From Pseudomonadota bacterium (GTDB lineage: Bacteria; Pseudomonadota; Gammaproteobacteria; Xanthomonadales; Xanthomonadaceae), in NCBI GenBank assembly GCA_023392975.1, contig JAEWNA010000326.1, forward strand, positions 1 to 11,464: a DNA stretch of 11,464 bases, given 5' to 3'. Positions 5,964 through 11,464 of this stretch are shown one piece after another. Both the position numbers and the translations under genes were made by a program. The first letter of the stretch is position 1. Each line of letters begins with the position of its first letter. A model generated the notes under the pieces. The model saw only the letters and a list, made by a program, of their open reading frames with translations. It was not told the DNA's origin and made no database searches.

Positions 5964-6012
5964 TCGGCAAGACTTGGCCGCGCACTGCAAGGACAGGCCT
6001 CACAAATCGAGT

Positions 6013-6039
6013 GCAAAGGCCAAGGATCGTGGCCTTTGC
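6013..6039 (+). promoter_or_regulatory. Leader hairpin with a CsrA/RsmA-like loop
   Basis: GCAAAGGCC (6013-6021) and GGCCTTTGC (6031-6039) form a perfect 9-bp stem with the loop AAGGATCGT. The stem end plus loop reads CAAGGAT, matching the core CARGGAU of CsrA/RsmA binding sites, with GGA exposed in the loop as that protein prefers. It lies about 83 bases upstream of the methyltransferase start. No T-run follows, so it is not a normal terminator. Whether the RNA is made and bound is unknown. Confidence 0.45.
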
Positions 6040-6121
6040 GCCTTCGATGAACGCATGGAATCGCCCTCGAAAGCGGAGGGCCGCTCGCGTTTTTCTTCCC
6101 CCAACGAAGACGGTGAACGAC

Positions 6122-7372
6122 ATGGACAGTCGCGGTACGGACGCCCACCTCACGGCAGACACGCACGTCGCCACGCTCCCGGCCCGGGAGGACGCGAGCG
6201 AACGCGCCTTCCTCGAATTGCTGCGCAGGCACCTTGATCGCGGGGTCCTGCACGTGCTCAGCGGCGGCCGTCGCCACACCGTCGGCCGCGACGCGGGCGT
6301 CGGCGAATGCACGTTGCGCATCCACGCACCGGGCTTCTTCCGGCGGGTCCTCGCCCAGGGCAACCTCGGCATGGCCGAGGCGTACATGGACGGCGAGTTC
6401 GACGTCGACGATGGCAGGCTCCCCGACCTGCTCAGGCTGCTGCTGATGGCGGGGCTCGAACACAAGATCGGCGGCGATTGGCGCTTCCTGCTGCGCTACG
6501 GCGCGATCCTGGTCGGCAATCGCCTGGTCGGGAACACCAGGAGCGTGCGCAAGCACTACGACATCGGCGAAGACGTGTTCGACAGCTTCCTGACCGATCG
6601 TTACCAGGTCTACTCCTGCGGCTACGCGCATTCGGCGGACGACGACGCCGACACGCTGCAGCAGCAGAAGCTGGAGCGGATCTGCCGCAAGCTGGAGGTC
6701 TCGCCCGGCCATCGCATGCTCGACATCGGCTGCGGCAAGGGCGGGCTGCTGATCCACGCCGCCCTGCACCACGGCGCCATCGGTACCGGCGTGACCAACA
6801 GTCGCGCCCACTTCGAGCGCGCGCAGGAAAACGCCAGGAAGTACGGCGTCGCCGATCGCGTCGGTTTCCTGCTGGACGACTACAACAAGGTCGAGGGCTC
6901 GTTCGACCGCATCGTCAGCGTCGGCATGCTCGAACACCTGCAGGAAAAGGAATACGCGCGCTACTTCCGCAAGATCGCCGGCGCGCTCGCCCCGGGCGGC
7001 CGCGGCCTGGTGCATGCGGTGGGCTGCAACACGAAGGTCAACAGCCACGATCCGTTCATCCAGAAGTACATCTTCCCGGATTCGGACACGCCCAAGCTGT
7101 CCGCGATCTCCGCGCAGCTCGAGAACAACCGCCTCGCGATCCTCGACGTGGAGAACATGATCCGCCACTACGGCGTCACCGCACAGCGCTGGCTGGACGC
7201 GTTCCGCGCCAACGCCGACGGACTGGACGCCCGCTACGACCGCAGCCTCAAGCGGATGTGGGAGTACTACCTGTGCTGCTGCGTCGCCGCGGCCCATGCG
7301 GGCGAGCAGTCGCTCTACCAGGTGCTGTTCACGAACGACTATCACGCCGACTACCGCTACCAGCGGATCTGA
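6122..7372 (+). CDS. Cyclopropane-fatty-acid-synthase-like SAM methyltransferase
   Basis: A 416-aa protein of normal length for the family that transfers a methylene or methyl group from S-adenosylmethionine to the double bond of a phospholipid acyl chain at the membrane surface. Residues 1-140 form the N-terminal lipid-binding domain, including AEAYMDGEFDVDD (85-97). The catalytic part starts with SVRKHYDIGEDVF and YSCGYA (164-169); SAM motif I is LDIGCGKGG (200-208); then GVTNSRAHFERAQ, SVGMLEH (266-272), PGGRGLVHAVG and FIQKYIFPDSD (312-322). The residues that bind the bicarbonate ion in E. coli Cfa (Cys139, Glu239, His266, Tyr317) have counterparts at Cys166, Glu271, His298 and Tyr350, so it looks active. 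The product could be a cyclopropane, a mid-chain methyl branch or another methylated acyl chain. It heads the five-gene operon. The ATG at 6122 fits the family N-terminus, but its ribosome site is poor. Confidence 0.88.
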   Translation: MDSRGTDAHLTADTHVATLPAREDASERAFLELLRRHLDRGVLHVLSGGRRHTVGRDAGVGECTLRIHAPGFFRRVLAQGNLGMAEAYMDGEFDVDDGRLPDLLRLLLMAGLEHKIGGDWRFLLRYGAILVGNRLVGNTRSVRKHYDIGEDVFDSFLTDRYQVYSCGYAHSADDDADTLQQQKLERICRKLEVSPGHRMLDIGCGKGGLLIHAALHHGAIGTGVTNSRAHFERAQENARKYGVADRVGFLLDDYNKVEGSFDRIVSVGMLEHLQEKEYARYFRKIAGALAPGGRGLVHAVGCNTKVNSHDPFIQKYIFPDSDTPKLSAISAQLENNRLAILDVENMIRHYGVTAQRWLDAFRANADGLDARYDRSLKRMWEYYLCCCVAAAHAGEQSLYQVLFTNDYHADYRYQRI

Positions 7373-7389
7373 GCGAGGAGGACACGGAC

Positions 7390-8499
7390 ATGGAAGCCAC
7401 GCCGGGAAAAAGCGATTTCATCCGCCTGCGCGAGGAGCTCAACCAGCTCGGCTACAACCGGGCGACGCCGTACGCGATCGTCGCCGAATGGCTGCTGTTC
7501 GTCGGCGTGTTCGTGGCCGGTCTGGCGCTGGTGATCGTCCACGACGCCTTCTGGGCGAAGGCCGTCGGCATGGGGCTGATCACGTTCGGCAGCATGGGCA
7601 TCGCGACCAACGCGCATACCGCGTCGCATCACGCGATCAGTCGCCACAAGTGGCTGAACGACTTCTTCCTGTACTTCGGCTATCCCTTCGTCCACCAGGT
7701 CTCGGCCAATTTCTGGCGCAACAAGCACCTGGTGGTGCACCACCCGCATCCGAACGTGGTGGGAGTGGACAAGGATGCCGACCTGGCGCCGTTCTTCGCG
7801 CTGGACGAGGCCGAGTACGCACGTGCGAGCGGGTTCCAGCGCTGGTGGTATCGCCACCAGGTCTACTTCCTGCCGATCGTCCTCGTCGGGAATTTCTTCT
7901 CGGTGTGCTTCGATGCGTGGACGTTCCTCTTCCGCCGTCTGGCAGCCCCCAGGACCCGCGATGCCGCGCACTGGGCAGACCTGTTCGCGCTCGTCCTGCA
8001 CTGGGTGGTCTGGATCATCGTCCCGCTGCTGATCTTCGATCCGGTGGACGTGCTCGTGTTCACGCTGGTGCGTTTTGCCATCATGTCCTACGCGATGTTC
8101 GCCCTGTTCGCGCCGGCGCACTATCCGGCCGATGCGCAGCTGGTGAGCAGGGAGGCGTTGGGCAAGAATTTCCTGATGCTGCAGACGGCGACCACGATCA
8201 ATTTCCGCGGCGGTCCCATCGGCCGTCTCCTGTGCGGCGGCGTGGACTACCAGATCGAACACCATCTGTTTCCCACCATCAGTCCGCGCCACTATCGCGA
8301 GATGAGCCGGCACGTGAAGGCCTTCTGCGACAGGCACGGCTACCCCTACCGCAGCGAGAGTTGGGGCCGCGCGATCTGGCAGTCGGTGGCGACCTTCCAT
8401 CGGCCGAAGCCGATCAACGATGGCCTGCCGGCCCGGGCGGTGTTGCCCCCGGCCTCGCCGGACGAATCCGCCGATGCCGCCGTGGACGTGGCGGCATGA
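7390..8499 (+). CDS. Membrane fatty-acid desaturase (three-histidine-box family)
   Basis: A 369-aa di-iron integral membrane desaturase that would introduce a double bond into an acyl chain using O2 and an electron donor. All three histidine boxes are present: HTASHH (76-81), HLVVHH (113-118) and QIEHH (288-292) in the context GVDYQIEHHLFPTISPRHY, which is the Delta-6/linoleoyl-CoA-type desaturase pattern. Hydrophobic segments lie near 28-50, 56-73, 158-178, 198-217 and 221-243, matching the four-helix family plan. No cytochrome b5 or ferredoxin domain is fused, so electrons must come from a separate partner. AGGAGG (7376-7381) lies 8 nt before the ATG, and the start is 17 bases after the methyltransferase stop. 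The last 30 residues are low-complexity Ala/Pro/Asp. It may make the double bond the methyltransferase acts on, or desaturate its product; the position of the bond cannot be read from sequence. Confidence 0.92.
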   Translation: MEATPGKSDFIRLREELNQLGYNRATPYAIVAEWLLFVGVFVAGLALVIVHDAFWAKAVGMGLITFGSMGIATNAHTASHHAISRHKWLNDFFLYFGYPFVHQVSANFWRNKHLVVHHPHPNVVGVDKDADLAPFFALDEAEYARASGFQRWWYRHQVYFLPIVLVGNFFSVCFDAWTFLFRRLAAPRTRDAAHWADLFALVLHWVVWIIVPLLIFDPVDVLVFTLVRFAIMSYAMFALFAPAHYPADAQLVSREALGKNFLMLQTATTINFRGGPIGRLLCGGVDYQIEHHLFPTISPRHYREMSRHVKAFCDRHGYPYRSESWGRAIWQSVATFHRPKPINDGLPARAVLPPASPDESADAAVDVAA

Positions 8500-9383
8500 C
8501 AGTGGCCGAGGAGGCCAACGCCGAGCCGACGATCGCGCCCGAGGTATTTCGGGTCGTCGCGCGCGATGGTCGGGCGCTCGCGGCCACGCGCTATCCGGCG
8601 GTGGGCGACGGCGACAGGGTCGTGATCATCACCGGCGCGACCGGCGTCAAGCGCGGCTACTACGATCGCTATGCACGCTTCCTCGCGAGCCATGGCATCG
8701 AGGTGCTGACGTACGACTATCGCGGGATCGGCGATTCGGTAGCAGGCAGCATCCGCGCAGAGGCCTGCGACATGCGGCAGTGGGGCGAGATCGACGTGGC
8801 CAGCATGATCGACGAAGCCGCGCGCCGTCATCCCGGCAAGCGATTGTTCGCGGTCGGGCACAGCGCGGGCGGCCAGATGTTCGGGCTGGCGGACAACAAC
8901 GATCGCGTCGACGGCATGTTCGGTGTGAGCGCGCAGAGCGGTTACTGGAAGCATTGGGCCGGCCTGCCGCGCTGGCGCCTGGCGCTGCTGTGGCACGTGC
9001 TGATGCCGGGGACGGCCTCGGCATTGTCGTACTTCCCCTCGCGCCGGATCGGCTTCGGCGAGGACCTGCCCGGGGGCGTCGCCCGCCAATGGGCGCGCTG
9101 GTGCCGGCATCCCGACTACCTGGTGGACCGCGACGGCCGCCCGCTGCGGGAGCATTTCCAGCGCTACCGCGGGCGCATCCGCGCCTGCGTGGTGACCGAC
9201 GACTGGATGGCGCCACGCGCCGCGGTCGAGGCGCTCGCGGGATTCTTCGACGCGGCGCAGGTCGAGATCGTGTCGCTGGCGCCGGCGGACGTCGGGGCGC
9301 GGGCGCTCGGGCACTTCGGTTATTTCCGCGAGGCGGGCCGGCCGGCATGGCAGGAGAGCCTGGCGTGGCTTCGGCAGCCGTGA
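8496..9383 (+). CDS. Alpha/beta hydrolase, COG4757-like (first of the pair)
   Basis: A 295-aa protein with a Ser hydrolase fold. The nucleophile elbow is GHSAGG with Ser123; the acid is probably Asp235 or Asp236 in VVTDDWMAP, and the base His273 in ALGHFGYF. TGATGVKRGYYDRYARFLASHG (47-68) and LTYDYRGIGDS (71-81) resemble the predicted-hydrolase family COG4757, whose substrates are unknown. A Trp-rich cap lies between 150 and 205 (GYWKHWAGLPRWRLALLWHVLM), suggesting a hydrophobic substrate such as an acyl ester or thioester. The ATG overlaps the desaturase stop in ATGA, so translation is probably coupled. No signal peptide is seen, so it acts in the cytosol or at the inner membrane face. It is a clear paralogue of the next gene product. 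Release or transfer of a modified acyl chain is inference from context. Confidence 0.87.
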   Translation: MTVAEEANAEPTIAPEVFRVVARDGRALAATRYPAVGDGDRVVIITGATGVKRGYYDRYARFLASHGIEVLTYDYRGIGDSVAGSIRAEACDMRQWGEIDVASMIDEAARRHPGKRLFAVGHSAGGQMFGLADNNDRVDGMFGVSAQSGYWKHWAGLPRWRLALLWHVLMPGTASALSYFPSRRIGFGEDLPGGVARQWARWCRHPDYLVDRDGRPLREHFQRYRGRIRACVVTDDWMAPRAAVEALAGFFDAAQVEIVSLAPADVGARALGHFGYFREAGRPAWQESLAWLRQP

Positions 9384-10396
9384 GCGCCGGGGCGCCGACT
9401 CCCGAAGGTGCGAATGCCGAGGGCTACCGCCCGCTGCGGATCCGTGCGGCCGATGACGTCGTCCTGTCCGCCCGGCACTATCCGCCCGGCGATGACGCAC
9501 CGACGCCGCCAAGGCTGGCGATCTTCCTGGCCGCCACCGGTGCGACCCAGGACCGGTTCGCGCCCTATGCACGGTTCCTGTCGGCGCGTGGCTGGCATGC
9601 GCTGACCTTCGATTACCGCAGCATCGGCGAATCGAGGGTGCTGCCGGAACAGACCGGCAAGGTGTCGATGCGCGCCTGGGGGCGCGAGGACCTGTCGGCC
9701 ATGATCGACTGGGCGGTCGCCACGCTCGGCGATCCGCGGATCGTGCTGGTCACGCACAGCATCGGAGGCCAGGTCGCGCCGCTGGCGCGCAACGTCGCCC
9801 GCGTGCGCGCGATGCTCGCCGTCTCGGTGCAGAAGGGCTGGTACCGGCTGTGGCCGACGTGGCGACGGCATGCGGTCCATGGATTCTTCCGCGTCTACAT
9901 TCCGCTGTTCCTGCGGCTGCGCGGGCATGTGCCGCTGGGGCTGGTCGGGCTCGACCGGCTCGAGCGCGGCGTGGCAGAGGACTACGCGCGCTGGACGCTG
10001 CGCCCGGACTATCTCGACGAACGCGGGCAGTCGCTGCACGGGGCATTCGCGGGATTCACCGCGCCGATCCTGTCGCTGAGCTTCGATGACGATGCCACCT
10101 ACGCGCCGCGCCCGACCGTGGATCGCCTGTTCGACGCGTTCTATCGCAACGCGCCGGTGCTGCGCGCGCACGTGCATCCCGGGCGCTTCGGCGTGAAGTC
10201 CCTCGCGCACTCCGGATTCTTCGATCCCGCCGTCTGCCCGCCCGCGTTCTGGGACGAGACCGAGGCCTGGCTGCGAGCCATGGCGGACGGCGTGCCGTCA
10301 CATGCCTTCGCATTTTCCGCCCTGCCGGCAGAACCCATGGCGCGCGATGCCGCTGCGGCGCCCGCGCCGGCGGCGCTGCCGGTGCCGGGCAGCTGA
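9365..10396 (+). CDS. Alpha/beta hydrolase, COG4757-like (second of the pair)
   Basis: A 343-aa paralogue of the preceding hydrolase. Shared blocks in order are ATGATQDRFAPYARFLSARG, LTFDYRSIGES, a Trp-Gly segment (104-109), THSIGGQ with Ser132, a Trp-rich cap (GWYRLWPTWRR near 158-168), RPDYL (213-217), an Asp cluster DDD (241-243) and SLAHSGFF with His282. The triad Ser132, one of Asp241-243, and His282 is intact. The C-terminal 30-35 residues are an Ala/Pro-rich tail absent from the first copy. Start choice: GTG at 9365 has AGGAG 8 nt upstream (9352-9356) and overlaps the previous gene by 19 bases; ATG at 9347 and GTG at 9380 (overlapping the stop as GTGA) are alternatives with no good ribosome site. 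Substrate unknown; the operon points to acyl lipids. Confidence 0.83.
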   Translation: MASAAVSAGAPTPEGANAEGYRPLRIRAADDVVLSARHYPPGDDAPTPPRLAIFLAATGATQDRFAPYARFLSARGWHALTFDYRSIGESRVLPEQTGKVSMRAWGREDLSAMIDWAVATLGDPRIVLVTHSIGGQVAPLARNVARVRAMLAVSVQKGWYRLWPTWRRHAVHGFFRVYIPLFLRLRGHVPLGLVGLDRLERGVAEDYARWTLRPDYLDERGQSLHGAFAGFTAPILSLSFDDDATYAPRPTVDRLFDAFYRNAPVLRAHVHPGRFGVKSLAHSGFFDPAVCPPAFWDETEAWLRAMADGVPSHAFAFSALPAEPMARDAAAAPAPAALPVPGS

Positions 10397-10397
10397 G

Positions 10398-11315
10398 ATG
10401 GTGGCGGCATTCGATGCGCATGCGTTCGGGCGCCTGCTGTGGCGCGGACGACGCGCGCGTTTGCTCAGGCTGCGCGACGGCCTGCCCGGTGGCTTCATCG
10501 ATACCGGCCTGGCCGATGTGCGCGTGCTCGACGTGCCCGGCCCGGGCGCCGATGCGCCGACGCTGGTGATCGTGCCCGACCCGCCGAACGTCGTCGAACA
10601 CTGCCTGCCGATGGTCGAGGCGTTTTCGCCGCGGGCGCGGGTGGTGGTGTTCGAGCTGCCCGGGTTCGGGCATTCGTATCCGCACGCCGGCTACCGCTTC
10701 GACATCGCCGGCCAGGCCGATGCGTTCGAATCGCTGTTCGAGCGGCTCGGGATCCGCGATGCCGTGCTCGACATGTCTTGCCTGGGCGCCTACATGGGCC
10801 TGGCGTTCGCGCGGGCGTATCCGCACCGCGTGCGCCGGCTGTCGCTGCAGCAGGTGCCCGCGTTCCACGAGGCGCAGGCATGGGCGCGCCGCGCCGACGT
10901 CGGCGGCCTCATCCGTACGCCCTGGGTCGGGCAGTTGCTGATGCGCGGGTTGTATCGCGTCGTCGCCCGCCACTGGTATCACGCCGCGCTGCCGGAAGGG
11001 CACACGGCGCAACGGCATGCCGAATACGCCGATCCGACCTTCGCGGCGCTCGATCGCGGCGGGTGCTTCTGTCTCGCGGACGCCTACCAGCGCCTGCTCG
11101 GAGAGCAGGGGTTGCCGCTGGCGGGCATCGCGCAGCCGGTCAGCGTGGTCTGGGGCGGCGCCGATCGCACCCACGCGCTGACCTCGCACGCATCGGTGCT
11201 GCAGGACCTGCCGCGCGCCGAGTTCGTCGAATTCCCCGACTGCGGCCATTTCCCGGCACTGGAAGCGCCGGAGCGGTACTACCCGCTGGTGCAGCGGGCG
11301 CTGGACGGCGCCTGA
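10398..11315 (+). CDS. Alpha/beta hydrolase-fold enzyme with Cys at the nucleophile position
   Basis: A 305-aa alpha/beta hydrolase of a different subfamily from the two before it. The fold is well marked: VVVFELPGFGHSYPH (82-96), the nucleophile elbow LDMSCLGAYMGLAFARAYPHRVRRLSL (124-150), VWGGADRTH with Asp256, and FPDCGHFPALEAPE with His284. In the usual G-x-Ser-x-G-G elbow the nucleophile aligns with Cys128 (codon TGC at 10779-10781), giving a Cys-Asp-His triad. Cys nucleophiles are known in dienelactone hydrolases and PHA synthases and favour acyl transfer or unusual substrates. The segment where an HG oxyanion motif usually sits reads VPDPPN (59-64). The start at 10398 lies one base after the previous stop; the frame is open upstream to 10302, but that part overlaps the previous gene and is Arg-rich. 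It is the last gene of the operon. Substrate unknown. Confidence 0.82.
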   Translation: MVAAFDAHAFGRLLWRGRRARLLRLRDGLPGGFIDTGLADVRVLDVPGPGADAPTLVIVPDPPNVVEHCLPMVEAFSPRARVVVFELPGFGHSYPHAGYRFDIAGQADAFESLFERLGIRDAVLDMSCLGAYMGLAFARAYPHRVRRLSLQQVPAFHEAQAWARRADVGGLIRTPWVGQLLMRGLYRVVARHWYHAALPEGHTAQRHAEYADPTFAALDRGGCFCLADAYQRLLGEQGLPLAGIAQPVSVVWGGADRTHALTSHASVLQDLPRAEFVEFPDCGHFPALEAPERYYPLVQRALDGA

Positions 11316-11330
11316 ATCACGGCGCCTGAA
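11305..11330. repeat. 12-bp direct repeat spanning the last operon stop codon
   Basis: ACGGCGCCTGAA occurs at 11305-11316 and again at 11319-11330, so the end of the gene with its TGA is duplicated 14 bases downstream. No hairpin with a T-run is seen between the operon end and the convergent gene at 11390; a small duplication is the simplest reading. Confidence 0.6.
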
Positions 11331-11389
11331 CCCCCCAGCCTGACGGCCGCGGCCGGCATCACCGTCCGCATCCGGCGCCCCGTCTTCGC

Positions 11390-11464
11390 TCAGTCGAAGT
11401 CCTGCAATGCGATCGCCACCGCATCGGGGTCGCCGGCCTCGATCGCGCGGGCGACGGCATGGTG
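11390..11464 (-). CDS. C-terminal end of a convergent gene, cut by the window edge
   Basis: The minus strand has 24 codons and a TGA stop (complement of 11390-11392) reading HHAVARAIEAGDPDAVAIAL then QDFD. An amphipathic His...AI..GDPDA..IAL pattern at the very C-terminus resembles the last helix of FCD-domain GntR regulators (HRAILDAIRARDPEAA-like), so a transcriptional regulator facing the lipid operon is possible. With so few residues other families are equally possible and the identification is weak. The gene begins outside the window. Confidence 0.4.
   Translation of the reverse strand, partial: HHAVARAIEAGDPDAVAIALQDFD

Larger units (their letters stand above)
5734..6121. promoter_or_regulatory. 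Divergent regulatory region between barrel copy 3 and the lipid operon
   Basis: These 388 bases separate two divergent genes. The part near 5800-5840 is distinctly AT-richer than its surroundings and is the likeliest promoter zone for one or both directions, but no convincing -35/-10 pair is seen. Going right there follow an operator-like palindrome (5841-5854), a nested GTTC/GAAC repeat (5851-5860), a TTGCA-rich palindrome (5945-5957), a strong 9-bp hairpin (6013-6039) and a small AGCGG/CCGCT hairpin before TTTTT (6072-6094). The reading frame of the methyltransferase is open back to an ATG at 5921, but the implied extension has no domain character. If transcription starts near the palindrome, the operon has a structured leader of over 250 nt. 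Confidence 0.6.

Noticed and set aside
6072..6094. AGCGG/CCGCT hairpin followed by TTTTT as a terminator or attenuator
   Set aside because: The stem is only 5 bp and the T-run begins four bases after it, so it is too weak to call; it is mentioned only as part of the leader.
5921..6121. N-terminal extension of the methyltransferase from an upstream ATG
   Set aside because: The 67 extra residues have no domain character and would place the hairpins of the regulatory region inside the gene; the family N-terminus begins after 6122.
4982..7345. 787-codon open frame on the minus strand
   Set aside because: It runs antisense to the methyltransferase and across a barrel gene and intergenic DNA, with Arg/His/Gly-rich low-complexity sequence and no domain. 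High GC content removes stop codons in shadow frames.
6122..11315. Reading the operon as a DSF quorum-signal synthesis locus
   Set aside because: DSF synthesis depends on an RpfF-type enoyl-CoA hydratase/thioesterase, and no crotonase-fold gene is present here.
1..11464. CRISPR arrays, tRNA or rRNA genes, insertion sequences, phage genes
   Set aside because: No spaced identical repeats of the right length, no tRNA-like cloverleaf or CCA end, and no transposase or integrase motifs were seen on either strand.

Overview
The window is high-GC DNA with the look of a gammaproteobacterium of the Xanthomonadaceae/Lysobacteraceae type (Lysobacter, Luteimonas, Stenotrophomonas or a relative). The evidence is a yibN-like/secB/gpsA core block, outer-membrane proteins resembling the Ax21 family of Xanthomonas and Stenotrophomonas, GC-rich intergenic hairpins and GTG starts. 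This placement is inference; no rRNA or tRNA is present to anchor it.

Left part (about 200-3450, + strand): a YiiD-type hotdog-fold thioesterase, a small exported protein of unknown function, a membrane-anchored rhodanese with its own plausible promoter, then secB and gpsA behind an extended -10 promoter. This is conserved housekeeping territory. Unlike the E. coli order yibN-grxC-secB-gpsA, no grxC lies between the rhodanese and secB. A perfect bidirectional terminator separates gpsA from the next block.

Middle part (about 3530-5730, - strand): three consecutive, separately terminated genes for small outer-membrane beta-barrel proteins (186-197 aa). Each has a near-identical signal peptide and ends in an aromatic residue. 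They look like an old tandem amplification of an Ax21-like gene.

Right part (about 6120-11315, + strand): a tightly packed five-gene operon encoding a cyclopropane-fatty-acid-synthase-like methyltransferase, a membrane fatty-acid desaturase with three histidine boxes, and three alpha/beta hydrolases. The first two hydrolases are paralogous Ser-Asp-His enzymes. The third has Cys at the nucleophile position. Gaps are 17 nt, -4 nt, a short overlap and 1 nt, so the five products are probably made together. I infer a lipid-tailoring pathway (methylation or cyclopropanation plus desaturation of acyl chains, then acyl transfer or release). I do not recognise it as a described pathway, and it is the best candidate for an undescribed system here.

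A 388-bp divergent region (5734-6121) between the barrel genes and the lipid operon carries an operator-like palindrome, a second palindrome and a strong hairpin whose loop contains a CsrA/RsmA-like CAAGGAT. The last 75 bases hold the C-terminal end of a convergent gene, possibly a transcriptional regulator.
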